From Methylobacterium sp. J-030 (lineage in GTDB: Bacteria; Pseudomonadota; Alphaproteobacteria; Rhizobiales; Beijerinckiaceae): DNA of 59,283 nucleotides. Position numbers and translations under genes: made by a program. Below the pieces are notes generated by a model. It searched no databases. It had not been told where the DNA came from and saw nothing but the letters and a program-made list of their open reading frames with translations. The stretch spans positions 1 through 59,283 of the forward strand of contig NZ_JAKSYM010000168.1 of NCBI RefSeq assembly GCF_022829545.1, given 5' to 3'. Every line of letters begins with the position of its first letter. The first letter of the stretch is position 1. This document shows, one piece after another, positions 49,737 to 58,733 of the stretch.

Positions 49737-52388
49737 ATGAAGACCGATGCGCTGCGTGTATTTATATCCTACTCCCACGCGGATGAATGGCTCAAAAATG
49801 AACTTATCAAGCATTTTTCTGCCTTGAAAAGGGGTGGATTTATAGACGTTTGGCACGACCGAATGATTCCTCCGGGAGGGCTGCTCGAAAATGAAATAGA
49901 CTCGCGTCTTCATGAAAGCCAAATATTTTTGTTTCTGATAAGTAATGATTTCATAACTTCTGATTACTGTTTCGAGAAGGAATATTTGGAGGCGGTGAAA
50001 ATCCGTGATGCTGGAGAGGCAGAAATCATCCCGATTATCGTGCGGGATTGCGATTGGGACGTTGGAAATCTTAGAAAGTACAATGCGCTGCCGCCGGACG
50101 GCACGCCGGTAACTCGCGGCGCAAGCTCACGTACGGATGCTCAACAACGTGATGCGGCTTGGCTTGAGGTTATTAAAGGGATCAAAGTCGTTGTATCCGC
50201 CCTAAAAAAAAAGCTTCAACCGCCTGAGTTGAGTGTGGAATACCTTTCCAGGTTGTATCATATAGATTTCATTCGGCATGTAAACCTACAGGTGTTCGAT
50301 GAAAAACTAGTCGCGATTGGCCCAAACGTCTACGCCGAAAGTAATAAGGAACAAATCACAACCTTTGAGCGTCTTGTGGAAGTTTGTGAGGCGGAGCAGG
50401 CTGTTCTTGTTACCGGAACGGATAGATCCGGTAAAACGTTAGCTGCAAAAGTTATGCAGGAAAAACTCACAGAGACAGGCAGTCCATGCATTCTGATTAG
50501 TGGTAAGCAAATCAAGAACAGGTCTATTGAGAAAATCATTGATACAGCAAAGGTTAAGCAATATGGTCTGACCGATTTCCCAAACGGTAAGTTCAAAATA
50601 ATCATCGACGACTTTGATGAGTGCACATTAAGTGACCGTATAAAAGAGATAATCGTAAAGACGATACATGAGGTATATGCCGGATCAATAATAACTTCGT
50701 ACTCTAGTGCGCCTTCGGTGCTGTTTGCCTCTAATGACCTTCCAACGCCATTTACTGCCCAAATAACCCCACTGAATGATGCAAAACTGTTCGAACTTGT
50801 TAGAAAATGGCTAAATGTTGGATACTCTGAGGAAGAGTCTGCTAGCGATTTGGCAGTTCTTACAACATATGAAAAGCTTCAACTTGTTTTTGGTCAAACT
50901 GAACTGGAAAAGTTTGCATATACAGCGATTACTTTCCTTGAGCTGATCGATACTGCAACCGGATCCGATATTGCCTTCTCTTCGTTTGCGGCTTGTTATG
51001 ATACGCTCATAACGAGCCGACTACAAAAGGCCAGTATTAACTGGCGATCTTTTGATGAGGCTAAAAACTTTTTAGCTCTTGTTGCGTATCGCGCATATAA
51101 CGAAAATGCGGCTGGTTGTATTTCAAGAGATAGTTTCGATGAATGTCTAGATATTTTTGAGGATCAGTACCTTTCATCCAAACAATCTCTTAAAGCGATG
51201 GCCATTGGCTTGTTCATTAGAGAAGATGAGGATGGCTACAGTTTTTATGAAGAATATTTGTGGTATTTCCTTTGCGCTAGATTTGTCGTAAAGACTTTGC
51301 AAGTTAATGATCACGCCAAGTATGTCGAGTTTGTGAGTTCATGCGCAGAGAACATATTCCAAAAGAAGTTTGCTAATATAGTAATATATATTGCATATTT
51401 CTCAAATGACAACTTTGTCCTGACATCATTACTAACGACACTTGATCAGTTATTTTCAAAAGCGGACGATTGGGTCCTATCTGACGATACTCGCGAAATA
51501 ACACTTGGGCTGGCGACAAAAGAAAACCTGCTGATCGATGCAAAATCCGATGTTAACGAAAACAGGGTCGCCCTTTTGCAGGAGAAAGTGGCTGATATTA
51601 TCGAGGACGCCGAACGCGTGGTTGCAAGATACACGCTACCATTCTTAAACTCAAGTATTGGTGACGGAAAGTTTAACACTAACATCGAAGATGGAGCGAC
51701 CGACGCGGACTCATATATGAAAAGTGTGAATGCCCTGCTGCGTATACATTCGATAATCGGGCAGATATTAAACTCACGAACGGGCACTTACGATGCTCGG
51801 TTGATCCTAGACTGCATTACAAGGATGGTGCAGGCCAGCGGTAGATATGCGTCGCTTAATCATGCAATAGCGACGGTCTTATTGCATGACAAAGAGAATC
51901 AGAAAGATGTTATTAGCAAAATCTATCACAAATCAAAACTCACAGATGAAGAGAAATACGAAAAAGTAACCAGAATATTTGCCTTTTGGTCGATATATTT
52001 GTCCCATGCAGGCTTAGCTCGGTATCTTGGCCAAGAACATTCAATACGTGCATTAGCAAAACTGTCTAGTAAGTACGAAAATGGGGATGCTCTGACACTG
52101 AAAGGCAATATCCCGTACAACTTTTCGTTTGTGTTGTTAGTTGCTCGGTTGTATCATACGGGTAAGATTGACAAAGACTATGTTGAGGACTGTTTGAGGC
52201 GATACGGTGATGAGAGTTCTATCATGGCTCTACTTCGTGTTGTGATGCATATATACGCTTATTATTTTCCGTTAGAGATAGAAGACAAGCAATGGATAGC
52301 AGGGAAGTTAAAAATGTCGCTTAAAAAGATAGAGGTTCAGAAAATGAAAAGTAGCGGTCTAGCCAGAGTAAGGCATGTAGTGCGATGA
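49737..52388 (+). CDS. TIR-domain NTPase (STAND-like), candidate anti-phage defence protein
   Basis: An 883-residue protein. N-terminal TIR domain (about 5-120): VFISYSHADEWLKNELI, WHDRMIPPGG, FLFLISNDFITSDYCFEKEY, with Glu80/Glu82 at the NADase glutamate position. An NTPase follows with Walker A GTDRSGKT (227-234) and Walker B IIIDDFDE (288-295); then a long helical, Lys/Asp/Tyr-rich C-terminal region of about 500 residues that would be the sensor. This TIR-NTPase-sensor layout is that of bacterial STAND/NLR-like immune proteins, in which sensing leads to NAD depletion. The ATG has AAGG before it. It is A/T-rich and island-borne. Confidence 0.78.
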   Translation: MKTDALRVFISYSHADEWLKNELIKHFSALKRGGFIDVWHDRMIPPGGLLENEIDSRLHESQIFLFLISNDFITSDYCFEKEYLEAVKIRDAGEAEIIPIIVRDCDWDVGNLRKYNALPPDGTPVTRGASSRTDAQQRDAAWLEVIKGIKVVVSALKKKLQPPELSVEYLSRLYHIDFIRHVNLQVFDEKLVAIGPNVYAESNKEQITTFERLVEVCEAEQAVLVTGTDRSGKTLAAKVMQEKLTETGSPCILISGKQIKNRSIEKIIDTAKVKQYGLTDFPNGKFKIIIDDFDECTLSDRIKEIIVKTIHEVYAGSIITSYSSAPSVLFASNDLPTPFTAQITPLNDAKLFELVRKWLNVGYSEEESASDLAVLTTYEKLQLVFGQTELEKFAYTAITFLELIDTATGSDIAFSSFAACYDTLITSRLQKASINWRSFDEAKNFLALVAYRAYNENAAGCISRDSFDECLDIFEDQYLSSKQSLKAMAIGLFIREDEDGYSFYEEYLWYFLCARFVVKTLQVNDHAKYVEFVSSCAENIFQKKFANIVIYIAYFSNDNFVLTSLLTTLDQLFSKADDWVLSDDTREITLGLATKENLLIDAKSDVNENRVALLQEKVADIIEDAERVVARYTLPFLNSSIGDGKFNTNIEDGATDADSYMKSVNALLRIHSIIGQILNSRTGTYDARLILDCITRMVQASGRYASLNHAIATVLLHDKENQKDVISKIYHKSKLTDEEKYEKVTRIFAFWSIYLSHAGLARYLGQEHSIRALAKLSSKYENGDALTLKGNIPYNFSFVLLVARLYHTGKIDKDYVEDCLRRYGDESSIMALLRVVMHIYAYYFPLEIEDKQWIAGKLKMSLKKIEVQKMKSSGLARVRHVVR

Positions 52389-52400
52389 CGATAAACTGAC

Positions 52401-52434
52401 AGGATGATAATAGTTCATGTAATGTTGTCATCCT
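52401..52434. terminator. Hairpin between the convergent TIR-NTPase and integrase genes
   Basis: AGGATGA (52401-52407) and TCATCCT (52428-52434) form a 7-bp stem, extendable by TAA/TTG. A/T-rich sequence with short T-runs follows on both sides, so it may end both transcripts. Confidence 0.4.
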
Positions 52435-52469
52435 ACGTGTTGATGCTTTTCTGTTACTGTTGCGACAAG

Positions 52470-53789
52470 TTAGTTTTGTTGTGTTTTAACGATTGGCATC
52501 ATGTAGCGGGGGAAACGCCTCATAGCGTCCGCGAGCATCCTTAAAGTCGGCGTTTCGTATCGCCGACCTACTGACGCAACACGATGACCGGTGATTGCGT
52601 CGCGTAGGCGTTCTTCGATACCAACTGCAAGCGCGTGCGTCTTCCAAGTGTGTCGCCAGCCGTGGTTCGGATCGACGCCTTGATCCAGCTTGACGGTCTC
52701 GCGCACCCACTTACCAACCTTGTGTCCCTGTAGCTCTGCCGGTGAGGTCGATGATCGTTCACCGTGGCGCTTCGGATCATAGAACAGCGGTCCAGGCCCA
52801 CACACTTCCACGAACGCTAGGAAGCCCTGTTCAATCAGGTGGGCATGGATGGGGACGGTTCGGGCTTCGCCTGTCTTCGTCACCCTGAGATGCATGAATG
52901 CGACTCCACCTTCGCTCCGTATGTCCTCACGGCGAAGGTTCGTCAGTTCGGCTATCCGGGCCCCGCTATAGGCCGCAAGCCAAGGACACCATCGACGGGC
53001 CGCGCTACGGGTCGGGTTCCGGGGATCTGGCGTGACCTGTAGGGCCGCCAAGAGGATGGCCGCTATCTCACAGTCTCGAAACGTCCGCTCCCGCTGTAGG
53101 ACGATTCTAGGCTCATCTAGGGATATGCCAGTGGCCGGGTTGGTCGACAGGATCTGACCCGAAGCCCGGCCGGCACCCCATCGAAACACCGAACTCACGG
53201 CTACCAGATCGTTCTTGTTGATCGCGCGTGGGCTGATGCCTTCCCTGTCTCGTCTATGCACGGCCCACGCAAACACATCGTCACCGGTCAGGGTTCGAAT
53301 GTCCCGCCCCTTAGTGAAGGCATCAAACGACCGGATGCTCCCACGGTAACGCTTGATCGTGTTGGGGGCCCGCTTGTCCGCACGATCCGTTGCCCATCGT
53401 TCGAATAGGTCGCCCACGGTGGAGAGAGGTCCAACGGTTGCGGTAGGGGAGGGGACCACAGGAAGGGTGGTAAGGCGTGTAGGAGAGGAAGCTTCGACCG
53501 CCTGTGCGACAATCTGCGCTTCTGATGGGCTTCCACACCTTTGAGCCTGCCAGAACCCTTTGAGGGCACCATCAGCTATCGAGTGCCGAACCCGTGCTTC
53601 CCGTGGCTCTTTGGTCCTGAGCGAGGCCTGTACGATGGCGCCTACGCTGACTGCGACCCAAGCCTCGCCGATTGGAAGCCGGACGGTCCCGCCTTTCAGC
53701 CGTGCGACAAGATCGGCGGGGGTTCGTTGGCGGAGATGGTAGACCCCTGTCTTAGGGTCCCTCCACGGTCGGGCGATTCGGAGGGACAA
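52470..53789 (-). CDS. int: Tyrosine integrase of the island
   Basis: A 439-residue site-specific recombinase. The N-terminal MSLRIARPWRDPKTGVYHLR then RTPADLVARLKG is typical of alphaproteobacterial island integrases. Core-binding domain: RADKRAPNTIKRYRGSIRSF. Catalytic residues: Arg in AYSGARIAELTNLRRED, HxxR in NHGWRHTWKTHAL, GHR in ITGHRVASVGRRY with Tyr at its end. I chose the TTG at 53789 because only it gives the family N-terminus; no ATG is in frame and an ATG in another frame lies just upstream. It sits beside the tRNA-Thr target. Confidence 0.9.
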   Translation of the reverse strand: MSLRIARPWRDPKTGVYHLRQRTPADLVARLKGGTVRLPIGEAWVAVSVGAIVQASLRTKEPREARVRHSIADGALKGFWQAQRCGSPSEAQIVAQAVEASSPTRLTTLPVVPSPTATVGPLSTVGDLFERWATDRADKRAPNTIKRYRGSIRSFDAFTKGRDIRTLTGDDVFAWAVHRRDREGISPRAINKNDLVAVSSVFRWGAGRASGQILSTNPATGISLDEPRIVLQRERTFRDCEIAAILLAALQVTPDPRNPTRSAARRWCPWLAAYSGARIAELTNLRREDIRSEGGVAFMHLRVTKTGEARTVPIHAHLIEQGFLAFVEVCGPGPLFYDPKRHGERSSTSPAELQGHKVGKWVRETVKLDQGVDPNHGWRHTWKTHALAVGIEERLRDAITGHRVASVGRRYETPTLRMLADAMRRFPRYMMPIVKTQQN

Positions 53790-53870
53790 TGTGTGATGCC
53801 GCTGTGTGAGAGTGCGGTCATCGTTCCCTTGGGACTGGCCTAACCTACTGCAATCGTTGAACGAAATGCT

Positions 53871-53899
53871 GGTGCCGGTGGAGAGGATCGAACTCCCGA
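53871..53899. repeat. attR-like direct repeat at the tRNA-Thr 3' end
   Basis: The intact right-hand copy of the 29-base repeat found at 41230-41258. It lies within the 3' part of tRNA-Thr, so the gene is regenerated on integration. Confidence 0.85.
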
Positions 53900-53944
53900 C
53901 CTTCGGTTTACAAAACCGCTGCACTACCGCTGTGCTACACCGGC
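53873..53944 (-). tRNA. tRNA-Thr (UGU anticodon), island integration target
   Basis: Minus-strand 72-nt tRNA. Acceptor GCCGGTG pairs with CACCGGC, discriminator A. D arm AGCACAGCGGTAGTGCA; anticodon loop TTTGTAA with anticodon UGU; T arm GGGAGTTCGATCCTCTC. One mismatch at the base of the anticodon stem. Its 3' half is the attachment site. Confidence 0.92.
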
Positions 53945-54053
53945 TCCGGATGCGTTTGCTACCAGCCGCCGCGCCGCCGCTCAACCCGGCGGACGCGACG
54001 ATCGCCCAAGCCTAACCGCAATCTCCACGACCGCGTGCCGGATGCCTGCGGTG

Positions 54054-54419
54054 TCAGGCCGCGAGCGCGCGCCGCACCGTGGCTCGCAGATCCGCCAGCG
54101 AGAAGGGCTTCGTCAGCACGTCGGTGACGATCGCGTCGAGCCCGCGTGCCCGCTCGCGCTGGTCCGCGAAGCCGGTCATCAGCAGGATGGTCAGATCCGG
54201 GAAGTCGCGCTTGGCCGCCAGCGCCAGGGCGATGCCGTCCATCAGCGGCATGCGGATGTCGGTGAGCATCAGATCGAAGCCGCCATCCGCCTCGTTCAGG
54301 CGGTCGAGCCCGTCGCTTCCATCGTTGGCGGTGACGACCGCGTGCCCGTCGATCTCGAGCCCCCGCTTGAGGAAGCCCCGGACAGTCTCTTCGTCATCCA
54401 CCAGGAGGATGCGCGCCAT
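54054..54419 (-). CDS. cpdR: Single-domain response regulator, CpdR-like
   Basis: A 121-residue receiver: ILLVDDEETVRGFLKRGLE, phosphoacceptor Asp in LMLTDIRMPLMDGIAL, TGFADQ and LTKPFSLADLRATVRRALAA. The N-terminal MARILLVDDE and the ALAA end fit CpdR, which in its unphosphorylated form delivers substrates to the ClpXP protease during the cell cycle and receives phosphate from ChpT. A chpT gene is at 11 kb in this window. Another stand-alone CheY-like receiver is the alternative. Confidence 0.78.
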   Translation of the reverse strand: MARILLVDDEETVRGFLKRGLEIDGHAVVTANDGSDGLDRLNEADGGFDLMLTDIRMPLMDGIALALAAKRDFPDLTILLMTGFADQRERARGLDAIVTDVLTKPFSLADLRATVRRALAA

Positions 54420-54583
54420 GTGGTCCCGTGAACGTCCTCGATCCCCAGGCCCCGTCGCGACGACGTCGAGCCCTCGACAGACGACAGACGCAGACCGATC
54501 CGCTGCCTGTCAAGACGGCATGCGCCGAAAACAGGCGTGGCGGCCGGGCCTGCGGCAAAAATGCCGCGGCGCCCTGCGGTCCG

Positions 54584-55150
54584 TCAGGGATCGAACAGGT
54601 CGGGATCGCCGCTGCCGTAATCGACCACCCCCACGAAGGGCAATTGCCGGAAGGCGTGGGCGGCATCCATCCCGTAGCCGACCACGAACACATCGGGGCA
54701 GGTGAAGCCGACGAAATCCGCGTCGATGGTCACGGCGCGCTTGCCGGGCTTCTCCAGCAGCACCGCGGTGAGCACCCGGCGGGCGCCGCGGGCCATCAGC
54801 AGGTCCTTGGCGAACACCACGGTCCGGCCGGATTCGAGGATGTCGTCGACGAGCAGCACGTCGCGCCCGCGCACCTCGCTCTGCACGTCTTTCAGGATCG
54901 CGACCTGCCCGCTGGAGACCGTTCCGGTGCGGTAGCTCGACAGGTGCACGAACTCGACCTGCGGCGCGAGCCCGACCCGGTGCAGCGCCCGCAGCAGGTC
55001 GGCGGCGAACATGAAGCTGCCCTTGAGCACGGCCACGACCAGGAGGTTCTCCGGCCGCGTCGCTAGGATCTCGCGGGCGAGTTCGTCGTTGCGCTTGGCG
55101 ATGGCCGCCTCGTCGAAGAGGGTTCGCACGCGCCGTTCAGGGATGCTCAT
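54584..55150 (-). CDS. hpt: Hypoxanthine phosphoribosyltransferase
   Basis: A 188-residue purine salvage enzyme forming IMP/GMP from hypoxanthine or guanine and PRPP. Signatures: VVAVLKGSFMFAADLLRAL, the PRPP motif VLLVDDILESGRT, VLLEKPGKRA and the hypoxanthine loop TCPDVFVVGYGMD. Length is normal. It stands between cpdR and tRNA-His. Confidence 0.93.
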   Translation of the reverse strand: MSIPERRVRTLFDEAAIAKRNDELAREILATRPENLLVVAVLKGSFMFAADLLRALHRVGLAPQVEFVHLSSYRTGTVSSGQVAILKDVQSEVRGRDVLLVDDILESGRTVVFAKDLLMARGARRVLTAVLLEKPGKRAVTIDADFVGFTCPDVFVVGYGMDAAHAFRQLPFVGVVDYGSGDPDLFDP

Positions 55151-55345
55151 CTCACATGTCCCGGCAAGCCCGGTCGCGGGGCGGGATCCGCCGCCGCGTT
55201 CAGGAGCGGTCTTAGCGTCCCCGGGGGGCGGGGGGAACTGCGGATGCGCGAGCGCGGCACCACAGCGTCATCGAGCGGACGAACCCCGGACGCAAAAGGG
55301 GCCGGCGATCCGCCAACCCCTTGCGCTGCCCGGCTGAATGGATGG

Positions 55346-55419
55346 TACCACCGCCCCGGCTCGAACGGGGGACCCCCAGATCCACAATCTGGTGCTCTAA
55401 CCAACTGAGCTACGGCGGC
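55346..55419 (-). tRNA. tRNA-His (GUG anticodon), alphaproteobacterial A73 type
   Basis: Minus-strand 74-nt tRNA (77 with the encoded CCA to 55343). GCCGCCG pairs with CGGTGGT through two G-U pairs. Anticodon loop TTGTGGA gives GUG. The discriminator is A and position -1 is not G, the alphaproteobacterial exception to the usual G-1:C73 identity element. Confidence 0.93.
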
Positions 55420-55569
55420 ACTGGCGGGGGGTGTATCGTGGGCCGCGGCAGTTTTCAAGCGAGGCGCGCGGCCTTTGCAGCGTCGAGGTCGACGCGGCCG
55501 AACCGGCGTCCACTTCGGCACGCAGCGCTCTATAGTGGGACCATCGGACCGGGGTGAACGGACGGCGGG

Positions 55570-57525
55570 GTGAACGGACAAGCCGTGAGCGCACGACAGC
55601 CAGCGACGGCCCAGGGTGGCAACACGGGCAGGGACCGCACCACAGCCGACCGGCCGATCGACCCACCGGCACGGGGGGCCGGGCCACAGGCGCATGCCCG
55701 GCGCCGCTGGTCCGGCGCCGGGATCGTCCAGGCGCCGGGGCGGCTGCGCAGCCTCGTCCGCCGCAGCGAAGGCGGCCTCGTCGCGCTCGCCACCCTGGTG
55801 GGCTGCGTCGCCGGGGTCGCGGTCTCCGCCATGAACTGGGCCACGCAGAGCCTGCGCGAGCTGCTCTTCCTCCTGCCCTCGGGGATGCGGCTCAGCGCGG
55901 CCGAGACCGTGTCGCCGGTGCTCCTGCTCGTCGGGCCGTGCCTCGGCGGCGCGCTGCTCGGGCTGGTGATCGTCGCGGCAGGCTTCATCCGCGGCCCGCG
56001 CAAGCGCCCCGCCATCGATCCGATCGAGGCCAACGCCCTGCACGGCGGCCGGATGTCCCTGCGCGACAGCCTCTACCTCGCCCTCCAGAACGTCGTCTCG
56101 AACGGGAGCGGTGCCTCGGTGGGGTTGGAAGCCGGCTACACGCAGCTCGCCTCCGGCCTCGCCTCCCGACTCGGCATCGCCTTCGAGGTCCGCCGGGGCG
56201 ACCTGCGGACCCTGGTCGGCTGCGGCGCCGCCGGGGCCATCGCGGCCGGGTTCGGCGCGCCGCTGGCCGGCGCCTTCTACGCCTTCGAGCTGATCATCGG
56301 CACCTACTCCATCGCCACGCTGACCCCGGTGGTGGTCGCCGCCCTCTGCGGCAACCTGATCGCGCAGTCGCTGATCGCGACGCAGCCGCTGGTCGATTTC
56401 GGCGACGTGCAGGCGATCACCACCTCGCACGTCACCAGCATGGAGATCCTGCCGAGCCTCGCCCTGGGCCTCGTCTGCGCCGGGCTGGGGATCCTGATCA
56501 TGCGCGGGGTTACCCTGGTGGAGCGGCTGGTCCAGGCGTCGCGGATCCCGCGGGTGGCCGCGCCGGCCTTCGGGGGGCTCTGCGTCGGGGCGCTGGCGCT
56601 CGTCGCGACGCCGCAGGTGCTCTCGGGCGGCCACGGCGCCCTGCACATGCACTTCGCCGCCGAGGCGCAGGGCCACGGGATCGCGGCGCTCGCCGGGCTG
56701 TTCGCCGCCAAGGCGGTGGCCTCGGCGATCTCGATCGGCTCCGGCTTCCGGGGCGGCCTGTTCTTCGCCTCGCTGTTCCTCGGGGCGATTGCCGGCAAGC
56801 TGTTCGCCGCCGCCGCGCCCCTGCTGGTGCCGGCGCTCGCGGGCTTCGGCCTCACGCCGCTCGCCTACGCGGTGATCGGCATGAGCGCGCTCGCGGTGGC
56901 GGTGATCGGCGGGCCGCTGACCATGACGTTCCTGACGCTCGAGATCACCGGCAGCCTGCCGATCACCGGGCTGGTGCTCGCCGCGGTGATCGCGTCCTCG
57001 CTCACCGTGCGCAAGACCTTCGGCTACTCCTTCGCGACCTGGCGCTTCCACCTGCGCGGCGAGAGCATCCGCAGCCCGCACGACATCGGCTGGATCCGCT
57101 CGCTCACCGTGGGGCGGCTGATGCGCCGGGATACGAGCACCGCGGCTGTCGATAGCCCGCTGCCCACCTTCCTGCGGGCGCATCCCCTCGGCTCGCCCTC
57201 CCGGGTGATCGCCGTGGATGGGCGCGGGCGTTATGCGGGCATCGTGAACGTGCCCGAGGCGCACGCCGCCGCGCGGGATGCCGACGCCGCGGCGCAGCCC
57301 GCCCTCGCCGACCTGCTGCTGCACGCCGACGATTTCCTCACCCCGGGCATGAACGCCAAGGACGCCGCCGCCGCCTTCGACCGCACCGAGAGCGAAGCGC
57401 TCGCGGTGGTCGACGGGCCCGAGACCCGGAAGGTGCTGGGCCTGCTCACGGAGAGCCACACGCTCAAGCGCTACAGCGAGGAACTCGACCGCCAGCGCCG
57501 GGCCATGGCGGGCGAAATCGACTGA
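55570..57525 (+). CDS. CLC-family chloride channel/transporter with C-terminal CBS region
   Basis: A 651-residue protein. After a disordered basic N-terminus (about 60 residues) come the CLC helices. SNGSGASVGLEAGYTQ corresponds to the GxEGP pore segment with its gating Glu kept, GSGFRGGLFFASLFLG is the second anion-site segment, and GMSALAVAVIGGPLTMTFLT follows. The C-terminal 120 residues (VGRLMRRDTSTAAVDSPLPT and following) contain two CBS-like motifs. It moves chloride or another halide/anion across the inner membrane; the altered pore motif makes specificity unclear. The GTG start at 55570 is used. Confidence 0.83.
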   Translation: MNGQAVSARQPATAQGGNTGRDRTTADRPIDPPARGAGPQAHARRRWSGAGIVQAPGRLRSLVRRSEGGLVALATLVGCVAGVAVSAMNWATQSLRELLFLLPSGMRLSAAETVSPVLLLVGPCLGGALLGLVIVAAGFIRGPRKRPAIDPIEANALHGGRMSLRDSLYLALQNVVSNGSGASVGLEAGYTQLASGLASRLGIAFEVRRGDLRTLVGCGAAGAIAAGFGAPLAGAFYAFELIIGTYSIATLTPVVVAALCGNLIAQSLIATQPLVDFGDVQAITTSHVTSMEILPSLALGLVCAGLGILIMRGVTLVERLVQASRIPRVAAPAFGGLCVGALALVATPQVLSGGHGALHMHFAAEAQGHGIAALAGLFAAKAVASAISIGSGFRGGLFFASLFLGAIAGKLFAAAAPLLVPALAGFGLTPLAYAVIGMSALAVAVIGGPLTMTFLTLEITGSLPITGLVLAAVIASSLTVRKTFGYSFATWRFHLRGESIRSPHDIGWIRSLTVGRLMRRDTSTAAVDSPLPTFLRAHPLGSPSRVIAVDGRGRYAGIVNVPEAHAAARDADAAAQPALADLLLHADDFLTPGMNAKDAAAAFDRTESEALAVVDGPETRKVLGLLTESHTLKRYSEELDRQRRAMAGEID

Positions 57526-57612
57526 TTGTCAGGCCGGCCTGTTGACCCGATACCGGCGCGGACCAATCACCTGACGCCGAGAACCCGCTCTTTCGAAACG
57601 CGTGGAGGATTC

Positions 57613-58704
57613 ATGCCCGGCCCAGAGACCAGCCAGAAGCGCCGCTACCGCATCGCGGTGATCCCGGGCGACGGCATCGGCAAGGAGGTGGTGCCCGAGG
57701 GCGTGCGCGTGCTGGAGCAGGCGGCCAAGCGCCACGGCTTCAGCCTCCAGCTCGACTGGTTCGATTTCGCGAGCTGCGACTACTACGAGCAGCACGGCCG
57801 GATGATGCCGGAGGACTGGAAGGCGCAGATCGAGACGCACGACGCGATCTATTTCGGCGCCGTCGGCATGCCGGAGCGGGTGCCCGACCACATCTCCCTG
57901 TGGGGCTCGCTGATCCTGTTCCGGCGCGAGTTCGACCAGTACGCAAACCTCCGCCCGGTGCGGCTGATGCCGGGGGTGAAGTGCCCGCTCGCCGACCGCA
58001 AGCCCGGCGACATCGACTTCTGGGTGGTCCGGGAGAACACCGAGGGCGAGTACTCGAACGCGGGCGGCCGGATGTTCGCCGGCACGGACCGCGAATTCGC
58101 CATGCAGGAGACGATCATGACCCGCCACGGGACCGATCGAATCCTGAAATTCGCCTTCGATCTGGCTCAGAAGCGCCCGAAGAAGCACCTGACCTCGGCG
58201 ACGAAGTCGAACGGCATCTCGATCACCATGCCGTACTGGGACGAGCGGGTGAAGGCGATGGCCGAGTCCTATCCGGACGTGCGGTGGGACCAGTACCACA
58301 TCGACATCCTGACCGCGCATTTCGTGCTGAACCCGGACCGGTTCGACGTGGTGGTGGCCTCCAACCTGTTCGGCGACATCCTGTCGGATCTCGGGCCCGC
58401 CTGTACGGGCACGATCGGCATCGCGCCGTCCGGCAACATCAACCCGGAGCGGGTGCACCCTTCGGTGTTCGAGCCGGTCCACGGCTCGGCGCCCGACATT
58501 GCCGGGCAGGGGATCGCCAACCCGATCGGCCAGATCTGGTCGGGGGCGATGATGCTGGAGCATCTCGGGGAGCACACGGCCGCCGCCGAGATCGTCGGCG
58601 GGATCGAACGGGTCCTGTCGGAGCGGACGCTGCGCACCCGCGACCTCGGCGGCAACGCCGACACGCAGGCCTGCGGCAAGGCGGTGGAGCAGGCGCTGGG
58701 GTAA
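57613..58704 (+). CDS. ttuC: Tartrate dehydrogenase/decarboxylase or related isopropylmalate-dehydrogenase-family enzyme
   Basis: A 363-residue beta-decarboxylating dehydrogenase. IAVIPGDGIGKEVVPEGVRV, YFGAVGMPERVPDHISLWGS, VRENTEGEYSNAGGRM, the TKSNGI loop, NLFGDILSDLGPACTGTIGI and FEPVHGSAPDIAGQGIANPI match tartrate dehydrogenase more than LeuB (NTEGEYS, DHISLWG). It oxidises 2-hydroxyacids such as tartrate or D-malate with NAD and Mn, with or without decarboxylation. ATG 57613 follows GGAGG. It is convergent to dxs. Confidence 0.82.
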   Translation: MPGPETSQKRRYRIAVIPGDGIGKEVVPEGVRVLEQAAKRHGFSLQLDWFDFASCDYYEQHGRMMPEDWKAQIETHDAIYFGAVGMPERVPDHISLWGSLILFRREFDQYANLRPVRLMPGVKCPLADRKPGDIDFWVVRENTEGEYSNAGGRMFAGTDREFAMQETIMTRHGTDRILKFAFDLAQKRPKKHLTSATKSNGISITMPYWDERVKAMAESYPDVRWDQYHIDILTAHFVLNPDRFDVVVASNLFGDILSDLGPACTGTIGIAPSGNINPERVHPSVFEPVHGSAPDIAGQGIANPIGQIWSGAMMLEHLGEHTAAAEIVGGIERVLSERTLRTRDLGGNADTQACGKAVEQALG

Positions 58705-58733
58705 GGCAATCACCCCGCGCCTCCCGTCCACGC

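Larger units (their letters stand above)
41230..53899. mobile_element. Genomic island integrated at tRNA-Thr(UGU)
   Basis: A 12.7-kb segment with clearly lower G+C and different codon use from both flanks. It is bounded by a 29-bp direct repeat of the tRNA 3' end and carries a tyrosine integrase beside the intact tRNA. Cargo: helicase-primase-like protein, small unknown proteins, hotdog-methyltransferase fusion, serine resolvase, TIR-NTPase. No capsid, tail, conjugation or type IV secretion genes are seen, so it is probably a mobilisable or satellite-like island. Confidence 0.85.

Noticed and set aside
41230..53899. Complete prophage
   Set aside because: No terminase, portal, capsid, tail or lysis genes are present; only integrase and replication functions.
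57613..58704. LeuB (3-isopropylmalate dehydrogenase)
   Set aside because: The DHISLWGS and RENTEGEYSN blocks fit tartrate dehydrogenase better, and no leu genes are near.
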